The notes beneath the pieces were generated by a model that saw only the letters and a program-made list of their open reading frames with translations, did no database searches and had not been told where the DNA came from. The position numbers were made by a program, and so were the translations under genes. Of a stretch of 64,000 nt of DNA, positions 1 to 7,601 are shown piece by piece (position 1 is the first letter of the stretch; the number at the start of each line of letters is the position of its first letter). This stretch comes from FEN-1219 sp963817615 (GTDB lineage: Bacteria; Pseudomonadota; Gammaproteobacteria; Steroidobacterales; Rariloculaceae): the NCBI GenBank assembly GCA_963817615.1, contig CAWFPH010000003.1:310001-374000 (forward strand), written 5' to 3'.

Positions 1-1735
1 TGATTCCGGCGTTCGCGCTCGCCACGCGATTGCTCGCATTGGTGAGATCGGGGTTGCCGAGATAGGTGTAGACACGGCGCGACGCCGGATCCGGCAGCTT
101 GTTCGCCGCGCCGCCCTGCGTGACGGTTGCGCCGTCGACCGAGGCCGACCAGTAGCTCTGGGCGGTGTCGGCGAAGAATCCGGTGGCCGGGTCCACGGCC
201 AAGTTTCCGTTTGCGTCGGTGATCGCGCCGTCCGACGTTCGCAGCCGGTACTTCTTCAGGTTACCCGGCCAATGCGCAGTCGGCGAAGCCTTGAACACAC
301 TGATGAACAGGTCGTTGAGGTTCTGCGTGCGGTTGAACGTGTTGACCGACACCGTCGGCGCAACGAACGTCGTTTGCGTATCGAGAATCGACGACGCGAT
401 GTTCGACAGCGCGGTCGTGAGCGTGGCCGTGTCGTTGGCCGTGTAGTACGCGCCGCCGCCGCGAGCCGCGGTGTCGGCGAGGATCGGCAGGTCGACCGTG
501 AAGCCGATCGTGTACGTGATGATGTTCTGCTTGCCCGCGAGCGTCGACTGGTCACCCTTGTAGAGAAACTCCGCCAAGTCGTCGAGGCAGTTGCCGCCCG
601 AGGGGCTGAAGCCCGGCGGATAGCTCTCGATGTCGCAGGTTCCACCGGCGACGAAGCTGCTGAACGGATCGCCGTTCGCGTCCTTCAGGTTGCGAATCTT
701 CGAGTCTGCGTCGGTATCCTGCGTCGGCTCGCCGTCGGTCAGGTAGACGATGAAGTTCTTCTGACAGCTGTCGGTCAGCGGTGCGAGGTACTCCGTCGGC
801 GTCAAGGTCTTGCGCGAGGCCGCAACGCTCGAGCCGCCGTACACCACACTGCGGCCGGCGTAGTACTGCTCGGCCTCGTACAGGGTCTCCGACAGCGGCG
901 TCCAGTTGGAGGCGGTCATCCCGTTGATCGCACTGATCATCGACGCGCGGCTCGTTGCGATGTCCTCCATCTGATGGACGACGTAGCCGCCTTGATCGTA
1001 ATTGAAGGTCATCAGGCCGACGTTTACGCCGTTGATCGAGTTCAACAGGCTCGTGGCCACCTCCTGAACGACCTGCAGCCGCGTCTCGTTCGAGGTGGGA
1101 CCGGTCATCCAGTTCAAATAGTTGCCGTCGTAGATCGTATAGACCTGATTCGCCGGGCTCTGGCCCCACTTGAGCGCGCCGGTTGACGACATTTGCCAGG
1201 CGTTCGACGCGTTCGTCACACCGTTCTTGGGGTATGTGTTCGTCGTCGGATTGCTCGGACCGCCGTGCAAGCCCCAGTCGTCCTGACACTCGACGTAGCG
1301 GCTCTTTTGCGACGAGCTGATCGTTTCCCACTGCTTGGACCCGTTGCTCGGGTTGTACTGCGCCATCAAATCGGTGAAGTAGCCCGACGTTCCGAGCGCG
1401 GTCAGACCCGCTTTGCACATCAATGCGGTCTTGTCGAAATAGCGGTTCGTGTTGCAGGCCGGCGGACTGCCCGTGTCGGTCCGCCAGTACACGCGGTTCG
1501 GATCGCACGCGCCAGAATAGACCGTGGCCGGATCGTACGTCGGCTGCGTCCGCACGATGGTGCCCATGCTGCCCGAGTCGTCGATGATGAACAGGATATT
1601 GGGCTGAGCCGTCGACGCCGCATTCGGGATGCCCGTGAATAGCTCGGTGTCGTCGGCGAATGCCGCCGTGGCGAACACCAGCGCCGAGAGCACAGCGGCG
1701 CTTAAACGGACGAATTGCTTGCGTTTGAACGTCAT
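1..1735 (-). CDS. pilY1: PilY1-type type IV pilus tip/assembly protein, N-terminal part (3' end outside window)
   Basis: About 578 codons are visible; the frame stays open to the window edge, so the C-terminal propeller expected of PilY1 is not seen. The ATG at 1735 opens a signal peptide (basic MTFKRK, hydrophobic core, likely cut after AFA at residue 27). A von Willebrand A-like domain follows at once, with the metal-site motif DDSGSM at residues 52-57, and a strand reading FIVYLTDGEPTQD near residue 325 is typical of that fold. PilY1 proteins prime pilus assembly together with minor pilins and can act as adhesins or mechanosensors. It is the last visible gene of the minor-pilin operon, 56 bases after a small exported protein. 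The frame was followed through the whole segment without a break. Family assignment is firm from the domain and operon position; ligand and length are unknown. Confidence 0.88.
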   Translation of the reverse strand, partial: MTFKRKQFVRLSAAVLSALVFATAAFADDTELFTGIPNAASTAQPNILFIIDDSGSMGTIVRTQPTYDPATVYSGACDPNRVYWRTDTGSPPACNTNRYFDKTALMCKAGLTALGTSGYFTDLMAQYNPSNGSKQWETISSSQKSRYVECQDDWGLHGGPSNPTTNTYPKNGVTNASNAWQMSSTGALKWGQSPANQVYTIYDGNYLNWMTGPTSNETRLQVVQEVATSLLNSINGVNVGLMTFNYDQGGYVVHQMEDIATSRASMISAINGMTASNWTPLSETLYEAEQYYAGRSVVYGGSSVAASRKTLTPTEYLAPLTDSCQKNFIVYLTDGEPTQDTDADSKIRNLKDANGDPFSSFVAGGTCDIESYPPGFSPSGGNCLDDLAEFLYKGDQSTLAGKQNIITYTIGFTVDLPILADTAARGGGAYYTANDTATLTTALSNIASSILDTQTTFVAPTVSVNTFNRTQNLNDLFISVFKASPTAHWPGNLKKYRLRTSDGAITDANGNLAVDPATGFFADTAQSYWSASVDGATVTQGGAANKLPDPASRRVYTYLGNPDLTNASNRVASANAGI

Positions 1736-1791
1736 GTCTGCATCCCTCTGAGCTTGTGCCATGGCCTTCCGTTGGCTGCCGGCGTAGCGAT

Positions 1792-2157
1792 TCAGCCCTT
1801 CGGCGGCTGGACCACGATTCGGTTGATCTGCTGCGATTCGTTGTCGATGAACACACCGACGAACACGGCCTTACCGGGCGCCACCGTCTTGCGGATCTGG
1901 TCGACCGCCGCCGTGAAGTCCGCGAGCGCGAGCTCGCTGCCGCCTACGAAGAAGCGTGTGCTCGCCGAGATCGAGTGGGCGATGACCCGGCAGCTCTCGC
2001 AGGCACGAAACGAGATCGTGCCGCCTGCGCTCGTCGGCAGGTTCACCTGGGTCAACGTGAGCTCGTAAGGGGTCTCGAGCTGGTCGAGCACTCGAGTCGC
2101 CCACGCGGGGGCGGACAGCCCGAGCGCCAAGGTCAATGTGATGGCTGCGCGAAACAT
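1792..2157 (-). CDS. small exported protein of unknown function in the pilin operon
   Basis: A 121-residue protein with a clear signal peptide (MFRAAITLTLALGLSAPAWA, probable cut after AWA). The mature part is about 100 residues, with two cysteines close together (ACESC, near residues 53-57), and ends KG after a predicted beta-rich stretch. I do not recognise a family. It lies between pilX and pilY1, 31 bases after pilX and 56 before pilY1, so it is almost certainly co-transcribed with them. In Pseudomonas the small PilY2 protein sits on the other side of pilY1; this could be a functional counterpart in a different position, but that is inference only. The near-adjacent cysteines could form a disulfide in the periplasm. 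Confidence 0.75.
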   Translation of the reverse strand: MFRAAITLTLALGLSAPAWATRVLDQLETPYELTLTQVNLPTSAGGTISFRACESCRVIAHSISASTRFFVGGSELALADFTAAVDQIRKTVAPGKAVFVGVFIDNESQQINRIVVQPPKG

Positions 2158-2188
2158 GGTGGTCTCCCTAGACGAACGTCGGGGCGGA

Positions 2189-2650
2189 TCAGCTGCCGCC
2201 CGGGCCGACGATGTAGAAACTCTGATTGTGTGTGGACGACGCGCCCCGCGGGCCGCGGCCGACCGACACGATGTTGAAATGGAACGCCTGCACGGAGCCC
2301 GTGCTCGTGCCCATGCTGAATGCGCGATCCGGCACCGGCGTGGTCGTGATGAACGATTGGATCGCCTGCCGATCGTAGTCGGGATTGCCGGTCCACGCGG
2401 TCGTGAACCCGGTTCCGTCCGTTGGGTAGTGGCGCTGCGCGATCGTGATGTCGATGCCGTCCTCCGCCTCTTGGAACGCGTCCTCTTGGAACTGCGTGTT
2501 GCCGGCCATCGTGACCTGCAGAGTTGCGGTGTTCATGCCGGACACGCCCAGTACGGTCAGCACGAGCAGCAGCACGAGGCTGATCACGAGAGCCGCGCCG
2601 GCTTCGCGCGACTGGAGCTGCGGGCAAGACTCGATTCGCATCTGTTGCAT
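2189..2650 (-). CDS. pilX: PilX-type minor pilin
   Basis: A 153-residue protein. After a polar leader of 17 residues comes a long hydrophobic helix beginning GAALVISLVLLLVLTVLGVS, the typical PilX N-terminal segment that packs into the pilus core; the rest is a small globular domain. PilX-family proteins join PilV, PilW and the FimT/FimU proteins to form the priming complex that starts pilus assembly with PilY1. It starts 10 bases after the pilW stop and precedes the small exported protein and pilY1, the same order as in Pseudomonas fimU-pilVWXY1. The canonical Glu at position +5 after the leader is not evident, which is common in PilX. Confidence 0.85.
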   Translation of the reverse strand: MQQMRIESCPQLQSREAGAALVISLVLLLVLTVLGVSGMNTATLQVTMAGNTQFQEDAFQEAEDGIDITIAQRHYPTDGTGFTTAWTGNPDYDRQAIQSFITTTPVPDRAFSMGTSTGSVQAFHFNIVSVGRGPRGASSTHNQSFYIVGPGGS

Positions 2651-2660
2651 CCCCTGCGCG

Positions 2661-3674
2661 TCAGGTCGCGGATTGCGCGTTGCGTAGATAGATCGTTTTC
2701 GAAATCAGCACGCGGCGGAAACCGTCGTTCGGCGTTACGTCCTGGCCGGCGTACTGGTAGCGGGTCGTATCCGTGAAGCCGTTTTCCGTTCGTTCGGCCC
2801 TGACGCGCAGCCAAATGCGAACCGCAAGGATCTGCGCGTCCGAGTTGAAGAGGGCGCTCGTCGGATCGATCATCGGATCATCGACGTTCACGTAGCGATC
2901 GATGGAGCCGCGGTTGGCCGAGCCTTCGGGGTCGGTATCGACACCGAATTGCACCTGCATGTCCTCGACACCGGCGAGCACCTCTTGGTCTTGGATCACG
3001 CCGGTGGCCGTCAATGTCTTCACGTGAAGGGACGGCACGCCGGCGCCGAGCAACGAGCTCGTGCTCACGTAGTAGCCGTTGACAACGAGCCGGTGCGTTT
3101 CGCTGGTTCCGGGCGCATAGCCGCCGGGCACCGCGGTGCCCTTGAACAGCTGGCTGTCGAGCGCCCGTGCGCTTTGGATATAGAGAGCGCCGCCGCCGCC
3201 GGCGGCGACCTGGGCGGCCGTTAGCGCGTCCTGACCGGCATGGCGCACGACCAGCGTGTCGGAGTTTGCGGCCGGCGTTTGGCCCGCGCATCCCCACGGC
3301 CATGCGGCAGGGCCGTTCGTGCCGCGAATGGCGTAGTCGAGATCGATCGCCCAATTGCTGCCGCACGTCGCGGGGCCAAGCCCGTTCGGCGCTGTTTGCG
3401 GAAGGCGTCCCTGGACCTTGCCCGTCCGAGTGGTCAAGCCCCAGTAGTGAGCCATTCGAATGTCGGGCTCGATCGCGTCGAGCGCGAACCGCGCGTTCTC
3501 CTGAAGTCGCGAAACGCTTTCCGTGATCCGGAAACTCGTGCGGCTCTGCTGAAAGACGGTCATCGCGCCGATCATCAAAAACATGCCGATCGCGAGCGCG
3601 ACCATGAGCTCGATCAGAGTCATGCCGACTTCTGCGCGAAGCGGAGCGGACGATCTCGTGCTGGCTGCGTTCAT
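2661..3674 (-). CDS. pilW: PilW-type minor pilin
   Basis: 337 residues. A type IV prepilin leader ends at Gly17 and is followed by MTLIELMVAL, with the required Glu at +5 (Glu22); prepilin peptidase would cut after Gly17. The large C-terminal domain, with Gly/Asn-rich loops, matches the PilW family, which runs to roughly 300-350 residues. PilW works with PilV, PilX and PilY1 in initiating type IV pili in the inner membrane. It is 13 bases downstream of pilV and 10 upstream of pilX. Nothing unusual is seen. Confidence 0.9.
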   Translation of the reverse strand: MNAASTRSSAPLRAEVGMTLIELMVALAIGMFLMIGAMTVFQQSRTSFRITESVSRLQENARFALDAIEPDIRMAHYWGLTTRTGKVQGRLPQTAPNGLGPATCGSNWAIDLDYAIRGTNGPAAWPWGCAGQTPAANSDTLVVRHAGQDALTAAQVAAGGGGALYIQSARALDSQLFKGTAVPGGYAPGTSETHRLVVNGYYVSTSSLLGAGVPSLHVKTLTATGVIQDQEVLAGVEDMQVQFGVDTDPEGSANRGSIDRYVNVDDPMIDPTSALFNSDAQILAVRIWLRVRAERTENGFTDTTRYQYAGQDVTPNDGFRRVLISKTIYLRNAQSAT

Positions 3675-3687
3675 CTCTCGGTCCGCG

Positions 3688-4140
3688 TCAAATGTTCGGA
3701 ACTTGGATCACGATCTGGTGTGTCGCCACCGCGCCGAGCTCTTGCCAGCTGATCTGGATGGTGAAGCTCGGCGGCGTGCCGTTCGCGAATTGCACGGTGC
3801 CGACCCCGTTCGGCAACAGGTTCGAGACCTGCGCCGTCCAGACGAACAGGTCGTGCTCGGCCATCTCGGTCGGCGTGCAGGCCACGCCGCCGCCCGGATC
3901 GCACATGTGATCGGCCGGCGCGTTGCCGTAGGCGGCGCCGCCGAGCCGGTTGAGCCGGATGCGATCGGCCATGTCCGCCGCGAGGTTCACCGCCTGCGTT
4001 CTGAACAACGCGGTGCGTCCCGCACTCAGTCCCTGGCCGTACATGGCCGCGATGCCGATCATGCCGACCGACATCACGACCAGCGCGACCATGGCTTCGA
4101 TCAGGGTGAAGCCGACCTGCGGTTTGCGGTTGCGATGCAT
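3688..4140 (-). CDS. pilV: PilV-type minor pilin
   Basis: 150 residues from the ATG at 4140 (MHRNRKPQVG...). A longer upstream extension in the same frame overlaps fimT and lacks pilin character, so the start just before the prepilin leader was chosen. The cleavage site is G10 followed by FTLIEAMVAL, with Glu15 at +5. PilV is a minor pilin of the priming complex. The gene follows the first GspH/FimT gene by 23 bases and precedes pilW by 13. Two cysteines lie near the middle (CDPGGGVAC), spaced to form a small disulfide loop, a common pilin feature. Confidence 0.88.
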   Translation of the reverse strand: MHRNRKPQVGFTLIEAMVALVVMSVGMIGIAAMYGQGLSAGRTALFRTQAVNLAADMADRIRLNRLGGAAYGNAPADHMCDPGGGVACTPTEMAEHDLFVWTAQVSNLLPNGVGTVQFANGTPPSFTIQISWQELGAVATHQIVIQVPNI

Positions 4141-4163
4141 GGAGGTTGCGTCCTTCTCAGCCT

Positions 4164-4844
4164 TCACGGGCAAGTCGCGCCGACGCCGCCGAGCGTCCCT
4201 GCAAGCTCGGCGTTGACATCGCCCGTTTCTTGCAGCACTTCGCCTCGGCCCGGGCGATCGATCCTCACGACCCGGGCGCTCGACAAGCTGCCCGAGCTCG
4301 GCCGCCGCCCGCGGTCGTCGCACAACAGCACGTCGCGCCATGCTTGCGGGCAGAGCGCCCCGGTCTGGCGGGTGAAGCCGCTCGGCAGGTATTGGATTGC
4401 GCCGCAATTTGCGGACACTCGAATGGAGCCTCCGGGCGGCGCGCTGCGCATCAGGATCGTGCCCTCACCGGCGTCGACCACGCCGTTGCCGTCCGTGGCA
4501 TCGGTGACGATCGGTGCACCGGTCACGGGATCCGTGTTGCCGTTCTCGTCGACCCACACGATGAAGCCCCGGGACGCCGAGTTCGCGACGGCGCCTGGCG
4601 CGCACGTCGGCGTCGCCGCGGTCGGGTTGTCGCTCAGACACAAAGTCACGGGCACCTGCCGTTTGACGGCTTCCGCGCGCGCCGTGAGCACGCCCGTCAC
4701 GAGCTGGTTCGCGGCGGCAATGATCGCGCCGTTGCGCTGGAACTCCTGCAGGCTCGGCACGCCGATGCCGAACAGCACGCCCGCGACGAGTAGCGTCACG
4801 AGCAGCTCCAACAGCGTGAATCCGGATTGACGCGTCGCTTTCAT
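4164..4844 (-). CDS. fimT: GspH/FimT-family pseudopilin (first of two)
   Basis: 226 residues. The leader MKATRQSG is followed by FTLLELLVTL with Glu at +5, the prepilin peptidase signature, then a GspH/FimT-like domain rich in beta structure. Proteins of this family prime type IV pili, and some FimT homologues bind DNA during natural uptake; the sequence alone does not say which role applies. The C-terminal 60 residues are Arg/Gly-rich (RPSSGSLSSARVVRIDRPGR), which would suit nucleic-acid or envelope contacts. It is 93 bases downstream of a second GspH-type gene and upstream of pilV. Confidence 0.82.
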   Translation of the reverse strand: MKATRQSGFTLLELLVTLLVAGVLFGIGVPSLQEFQRNGAIIAAANQLVTGVLTARAEAVKRQVPVTLCLSDNPTAATPTCAPGAVANSASRGFIVWVDENGNTDPVTGAPIVTDATDGNGVVDAGEGTILMRSAPPGGSIRVSANCGAIQYLPSGFTRQTGALCPQAWRDVLLCDDRGRRPSSGSLSSARVVRIDRPGRGEVLQETGDVNAELAGTLGGVGATCP

Positions 4845-4937
4845 GGCGGGCGACTATACGGGGGCCGGCTTGCGGAACGAGCGACGAGCCGACGACCGGT
4901 CCGACGCTCCGGACGAGCGGCCCAAACCGACCCTGGA

Positions 4938-5477
4938 TTATGGCAAAGGTGCGCACTCGAGCGGCGAACCGTCGGGCGCGACCGAGTCGACACGCGGCCG
5001 GCCGGTATAGCTCACAATCACCGCTCGAGCCGCCGCTGCGCCGCGCTCGTCGCAGAACACGACCGTAGCGTTCGTGCTGCGTTGGCGAAAAGGTCGGAAT
5101 TCGAAGAACCGCCGATTGGCCGTGATCGTCCCGACGAGCTCCGGCGCATAGCGATAAAGAAGCGGCTCGCTCGGTCCACGTTCGGGCGGTTTCACGTCGT
5201 CATCGTTCACGAACACCATGAACCCGGCGTCGAACCGCAGCTCGTCGTCTCCGCAATGCACGCCGTCGGCCGTCTTACAGAGCACCACCGCTCGGGCACG
5301 CTTGGCCGCTTCGCTGCGGGCCAGCTGCACGGCCAGCACGAACCCATTGACGTCGGCGGTGCGCCGAGTGTCGAGCACGAGGGAGTGCAAGCTCGGCGCA
5401 CCCGCGCCGAGCACAACGGCTGCGATCAGCAGCGTGCAGAGCAGCTCCCAGAGCGTGAATCCAGCGGTGCGGGGCAA
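4938..5477 (-). CDS. GspH/FimT-family pseudopilin (second, first gene of the operon)
   Basis: 179 residues. A very short leader, MPRTAG, is followed by FTLWELLCTL with Glu11 at +5 and the GspH-type domain. It is the promoter-proximal gene of the visible minor-pilin operon. Similarity in layout to the neighbouring fimT suggests an old duplication, but the two differ in length and in most residues. An LVLDTRR segment follows the helix, as in other FimT/FimU proteins. It may be the FimU-like member while its neighbour is FimT-like; I cannot tell which. Upstream lie 213 bases shared with the divergent Fur-like gene. Confidence 0.8.
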   Translation of the reverse strand: MPRTAGFTLWELLCTLLIAAVVLGAGAPSLHSLVLDTRRTADVNGFVLAVQLARSEAAKRARAVVLCKTADGVHCGDDELRFDAGFMVFVNDDDVKPPERGPSEPLLYRYAPELVGTITANRRFFEFRPFRQRSTNATVVFCDERGAAAARAVIVSYTGRPRVDSVAPDGSPLECAPLP

Positions 5478-5628
5478 CGGTCAACTCCGGCGAAGTCCAG
5501 CCCGCGGCTGGTTTTCACGTTAGCGGTGCCGGTTCGTAGCGGCGAGGAGCGAAAGGGCCCCAAATCGGAAGTTTGGAACATCGAAGGCGCTCGCTGGTCC
5601 GAGGGATGGAGCGCTTTTAGATCGAGTC

Positions 5629-5668
5629 TTGGAATTCGGCCGCTGGCGCGCGTATACTCCCCAAGTAT
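5629..5668 (+). promoter_or_regulatory. candidate sigma-70 promoter with inverted repeat over the -10 box
   Basis: TTGGAA (5629-5634) and TATACT (5653-5658) are 18 bases apart, close to the sigma-70 consensus, and lie just upstream of the Fur/Irr-like gene that starts at 5691. An inverted repeat, ATACT (5654-5658) and AGTAT (5664-5668) with a 5-base spacer, overlaps the -10 element and would be a natural place for autoregulation. This is a pattern match only. Confidence 0.45.
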
Positions 5669-5690
5669 CTGATTTATCTGGGTCTCCTGT

Positions 5691-6119
5691 ATGATCACTC
5701 GAGACGATATCGCCGCGCTGCTCGTGAGGAAGGGTGTGCTGCCGACGCCGCAACGGCTCGACGTAGCGCTCGTGATGCTGGCACGGCCGCAGCACCTTTC
5801 AGCGGACCAAGTGATCGCCGCGACGCGCGCGATGGGCTCCCGAGTCTCGAAGGCCACGGTCTACAACACACTGAATTTATTCTGTGAGCGCGGCCTGCTG
5901 CGCACGGTCGAGGTCGATCCGACCCGTCAGTACTACGACTCCTCGATTCAAGCACATCACCACTTCTACAACGTCGATACCGGCGAGCTCACGGACATCC
6001 CGCTCGACGCGGTGACGCTGAACGTCAATACGGACCTCCCGGCGGGGACGGAGCAGATGGGCGTCGACGTGGTAATCCGCGTGCGCGGCGGCAAGACCGG
6101 CGCATCTACCGCGATCTGA
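5691..6119 (+). CDS. Fur-superfamily transcription regulator, Irr/PerR-like
   Basis: 142 residues with the Fur fold: an N-terminal winged helix (recognition helix region SRVSKATVYNTLNLFCERG, residues 50-68), then a dimerisation domain carrying His-His-His at 89-91 followed by FYNVDTGELTDIP. That histidine run and the absence of the paired CxxC zinc motifs of classical Fur/Zur (only Cys65 is present) resemble Irr-type iron/haem-responsive regulators. It may sense iron, haem or peroxide; the ligand cannot be read from the sequence. The gene is divergent from the pilin operon across a 213-base spacer, with a good promoter and a possible operator just upstream. It is followed by tRNA-Thr. Confidence 0.8.
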   Translation: MITRDDIAALLVRKGVLPTPQRLDVALVMLARPQHLSADQVIAATRAMGSRVSKATVYNTLNLFCERGLLRTVEVDPTRQYYDSSIQAHHHFYNVDTGELTDIPLDAVTLNVNTDLPAGTEQMGVDVVIRVRGGKTGASTAI

Positions 6120-6203
6120 TCGACCGGCCGTTGCGGATGGGGGAGGCCGCGCGGCTGCGGCGCGCGCAAAGCTGAGGCACAATACGCGTCTGCCTCAACA
6201 CCT

Positions 6204-6279
6204 GCCGGTGTAGCTCAGTTGGTAGAGCATCCGCTTCGTAAGCGGGGGGTCGGGAGTTCAAGTCTCTCCACCGGCACCA
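6204..6279 (+). tRNA. tRNA-Thr (anticodon CGT)
   Basis: A 76-base cloverleaf with encoded CCA end (6277-6279). The acceptor stem GCCGGTG pairs with CACCGGC (6269-6275). The anticodon stem TCCGC/GCGGG holds the loop TTCGTAA, giving anticodon CGT, which reads ACG (Thr). The D arm (GCTC...GAGC) and the T arm with loop TTCAAGT are regular. Upstream is the Fur-like gene, downstream a non-coding stretch and an exported lipoprotein gene. Confidence 0.95.
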
Positions 6280-6531
6280 TTCACGCGTCAAAAGACTTCC
6301 GCCAGACTTGCCGGCCGAGGAACGAACGACCGTCGGTCGTGCGGACTCGAACAGCTATCGGTGTTCGCCGGAAAATATGGACCCACGCGGAGTTCGCGAC
6401 GGTCCCAAACGCCGGTACGACCACCATTCGGCTCATCGGCCGCCTCGAGCTACGCTACATCGAGCAGCGTGCGCACCACCGTCCCGCCAGGTGCGAGGCT
6501 GGCGTGGTATGTCCCTTGCATATTCCGGGGC
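6280..6531 (+). other. non-coding interval after tRNA-Thr
   Basis: No convincing gene, integrase remnant or terminator with a T-run is visible here. A short hairpin (CGACC-GTC-GGTCG) lies near 6328. No copy of the tRNA 3' end that would mark an attachment site was found in the following 2 kb. Confidence 0.4.
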
Positions 6532-7170
6532 ATGAACTTATCACGCGCTTCATGCGTTCTTCTGATTGGACTTGCAGGCCTTATGGGTGGCTGTGCCGCG
6601 GATTCAACGGCGCTGCAAAAGGCTGAGCCACGACCCGTGCAGAACGCCGACTCACAAGATCAACGGCAAATTTTGAATGAAGGCTACAGTCTTCTTTACC
6701 GGGACCTCGACGACCTGTCGAAGATCCACCTGATCTTTCTCGTCAAATCTGAGTCGAACCCCGTGAATGAGCTGACGACCGCCGTGACGGAGTACGCCGA
6801 TTCCCTCAAGAGCACGCTCGACCGCGTGGCAAGGGACTACCCGGCCGTCAACATCAAGCTCGATCCGCTGCCTGTGATCGAGCAACGCACACGCTCAGAA
6901 ATGGGAAAAGATCGCCTGTTGAGCTTTGCACCCGTCGTGGGCCTCACGGGTGAGAGCTTCGACCGCCGAGTGTTGCAGAACCTCGAAGGGCTGCTCAACC
7001 ACCTCCGGTTCAACGCGAAAGCGTTGGCGGACGCAGAACCGGAACCGAGCCTGAAGCAAATCGCGACAACTGCCCATAACAAGCTCGATGGGTTCTATAT
7101 GCAGGTCCTCGATATGCTCAGGGAGAAGTACTACATCAACACCGGCGAGCGGAAGGTCGCGAACAAGTAG
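6532..7170 (+). CDS. lipoprotein of unknown function
   Basis: 212 residues from the ATG at 6532, chosen because it opens directly into a lipoprotein signal with lipobox LMGG-C (Cys21); longer in-frame extensions upstream do not resemble protein. The mature chain is charged and mostly helical (DLDDLSKIHLIFLVKSES, later NLEGLLNHLRFNAKALAD), without membrane segments. I do not recognise a family. Base composition looks less GC-rich than the neighbours (more AAA, TTT and AAT codons), which together with the tRNA just upstream makes recent acquisition possible. It stands alone on its strand. Confidence 0.7.
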   Translation: MNLSRASCVLLIGLAGLMGGCAADSTALQKAEPRPVQNADSQDQRQILNEGYSLLYRDLDDLSKIHLIFLVKSESNPVNELTTAVTEYADSLKSTLDRVARDYPAVNIKLDPLPVIEQRTRSEMGKDRLLSFAPVVGLTGESFDRRVLQNLEGLLNHLRFNAKALADAEPEPSLKQIATTAHNKLDGFYMQVLDMLREKYYINTGERKVANK

Positions 7171-7601
7171 GCGTCGTGATGCCGCGGTTGACGTTCGATA
7201 TCGGCGGCGACTCTTAGTCGGGGCGCGGCATCGTCGTTCGCTCGAGCTCGCTCGTGACCGCGTCGGTGCACCGGTAGGCCACGCTCACAACACCCCGCTG
7301 CCCGCTCCTCGAAGCCTTTGCATAGCCATTTGCTCGGCATTCATCCCAACCCGCCGTTGGCGGTCAGGTCCCACATCGCAGACAACGCGCCGCGTTATGT
7401 CGCACATCGCCGACGATTAGCACGAGCGCGCGCCCTGACCTAGCCTGCGGCCAAGTCACTCGACTTTCAGTCGGGTTGCACCCGCGAATCGACATCGTGC
7501 ACGCGCGGCGAACGCGTGACGGAATGCTTCGCGAAGTAGGGGGGTTCGAGCACTGGCACGGATCGAGCCGAGATTATTCCGATGGATTTGGGGAACTTCG
7601 A
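7171..7601 (+). other. 431-base non-coding interval
   Basis: No reading frame here has coding character. One short hairpin is present (7458-7476: eight pairs including one G-T, around a TTC loop), without a clear T-run. A GGGGTTCGAG...CTGGCAC stretch near 7541-7558 faintly resembles a tRNA T-arm and acceptor end but does not fold into a tRNA. The last 15 bases hold a likely ribosome site (GGGGAA) for the next gene. Confidence 0.4.

Noticed and set aside
552..1856. 434-residue minus-strand frame over pilY1
   Set aside because: It is out of phase with the PilY1 frame that carries the signal peptide and the DDSGSM motif, and has the Arg/Gly-rich look of a shadow frame.
5478..5690. RpoN (-24/-12) promoter for the pilin operon
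   Set aside because: A GGCAC-like element is present, but no GC at the correct spacing for the -12 element.
7541..7560. GGGGTTCGAG...CTGGCAC stretch resembling a tRNA T-arm/acceptor end, possible attachment-site remnant of tRNA-Thr
   Set aside because: The match to the 6204-6279 tRNA 3' end is short and imperfect, no cloverleaf forms, and no integrase is present.
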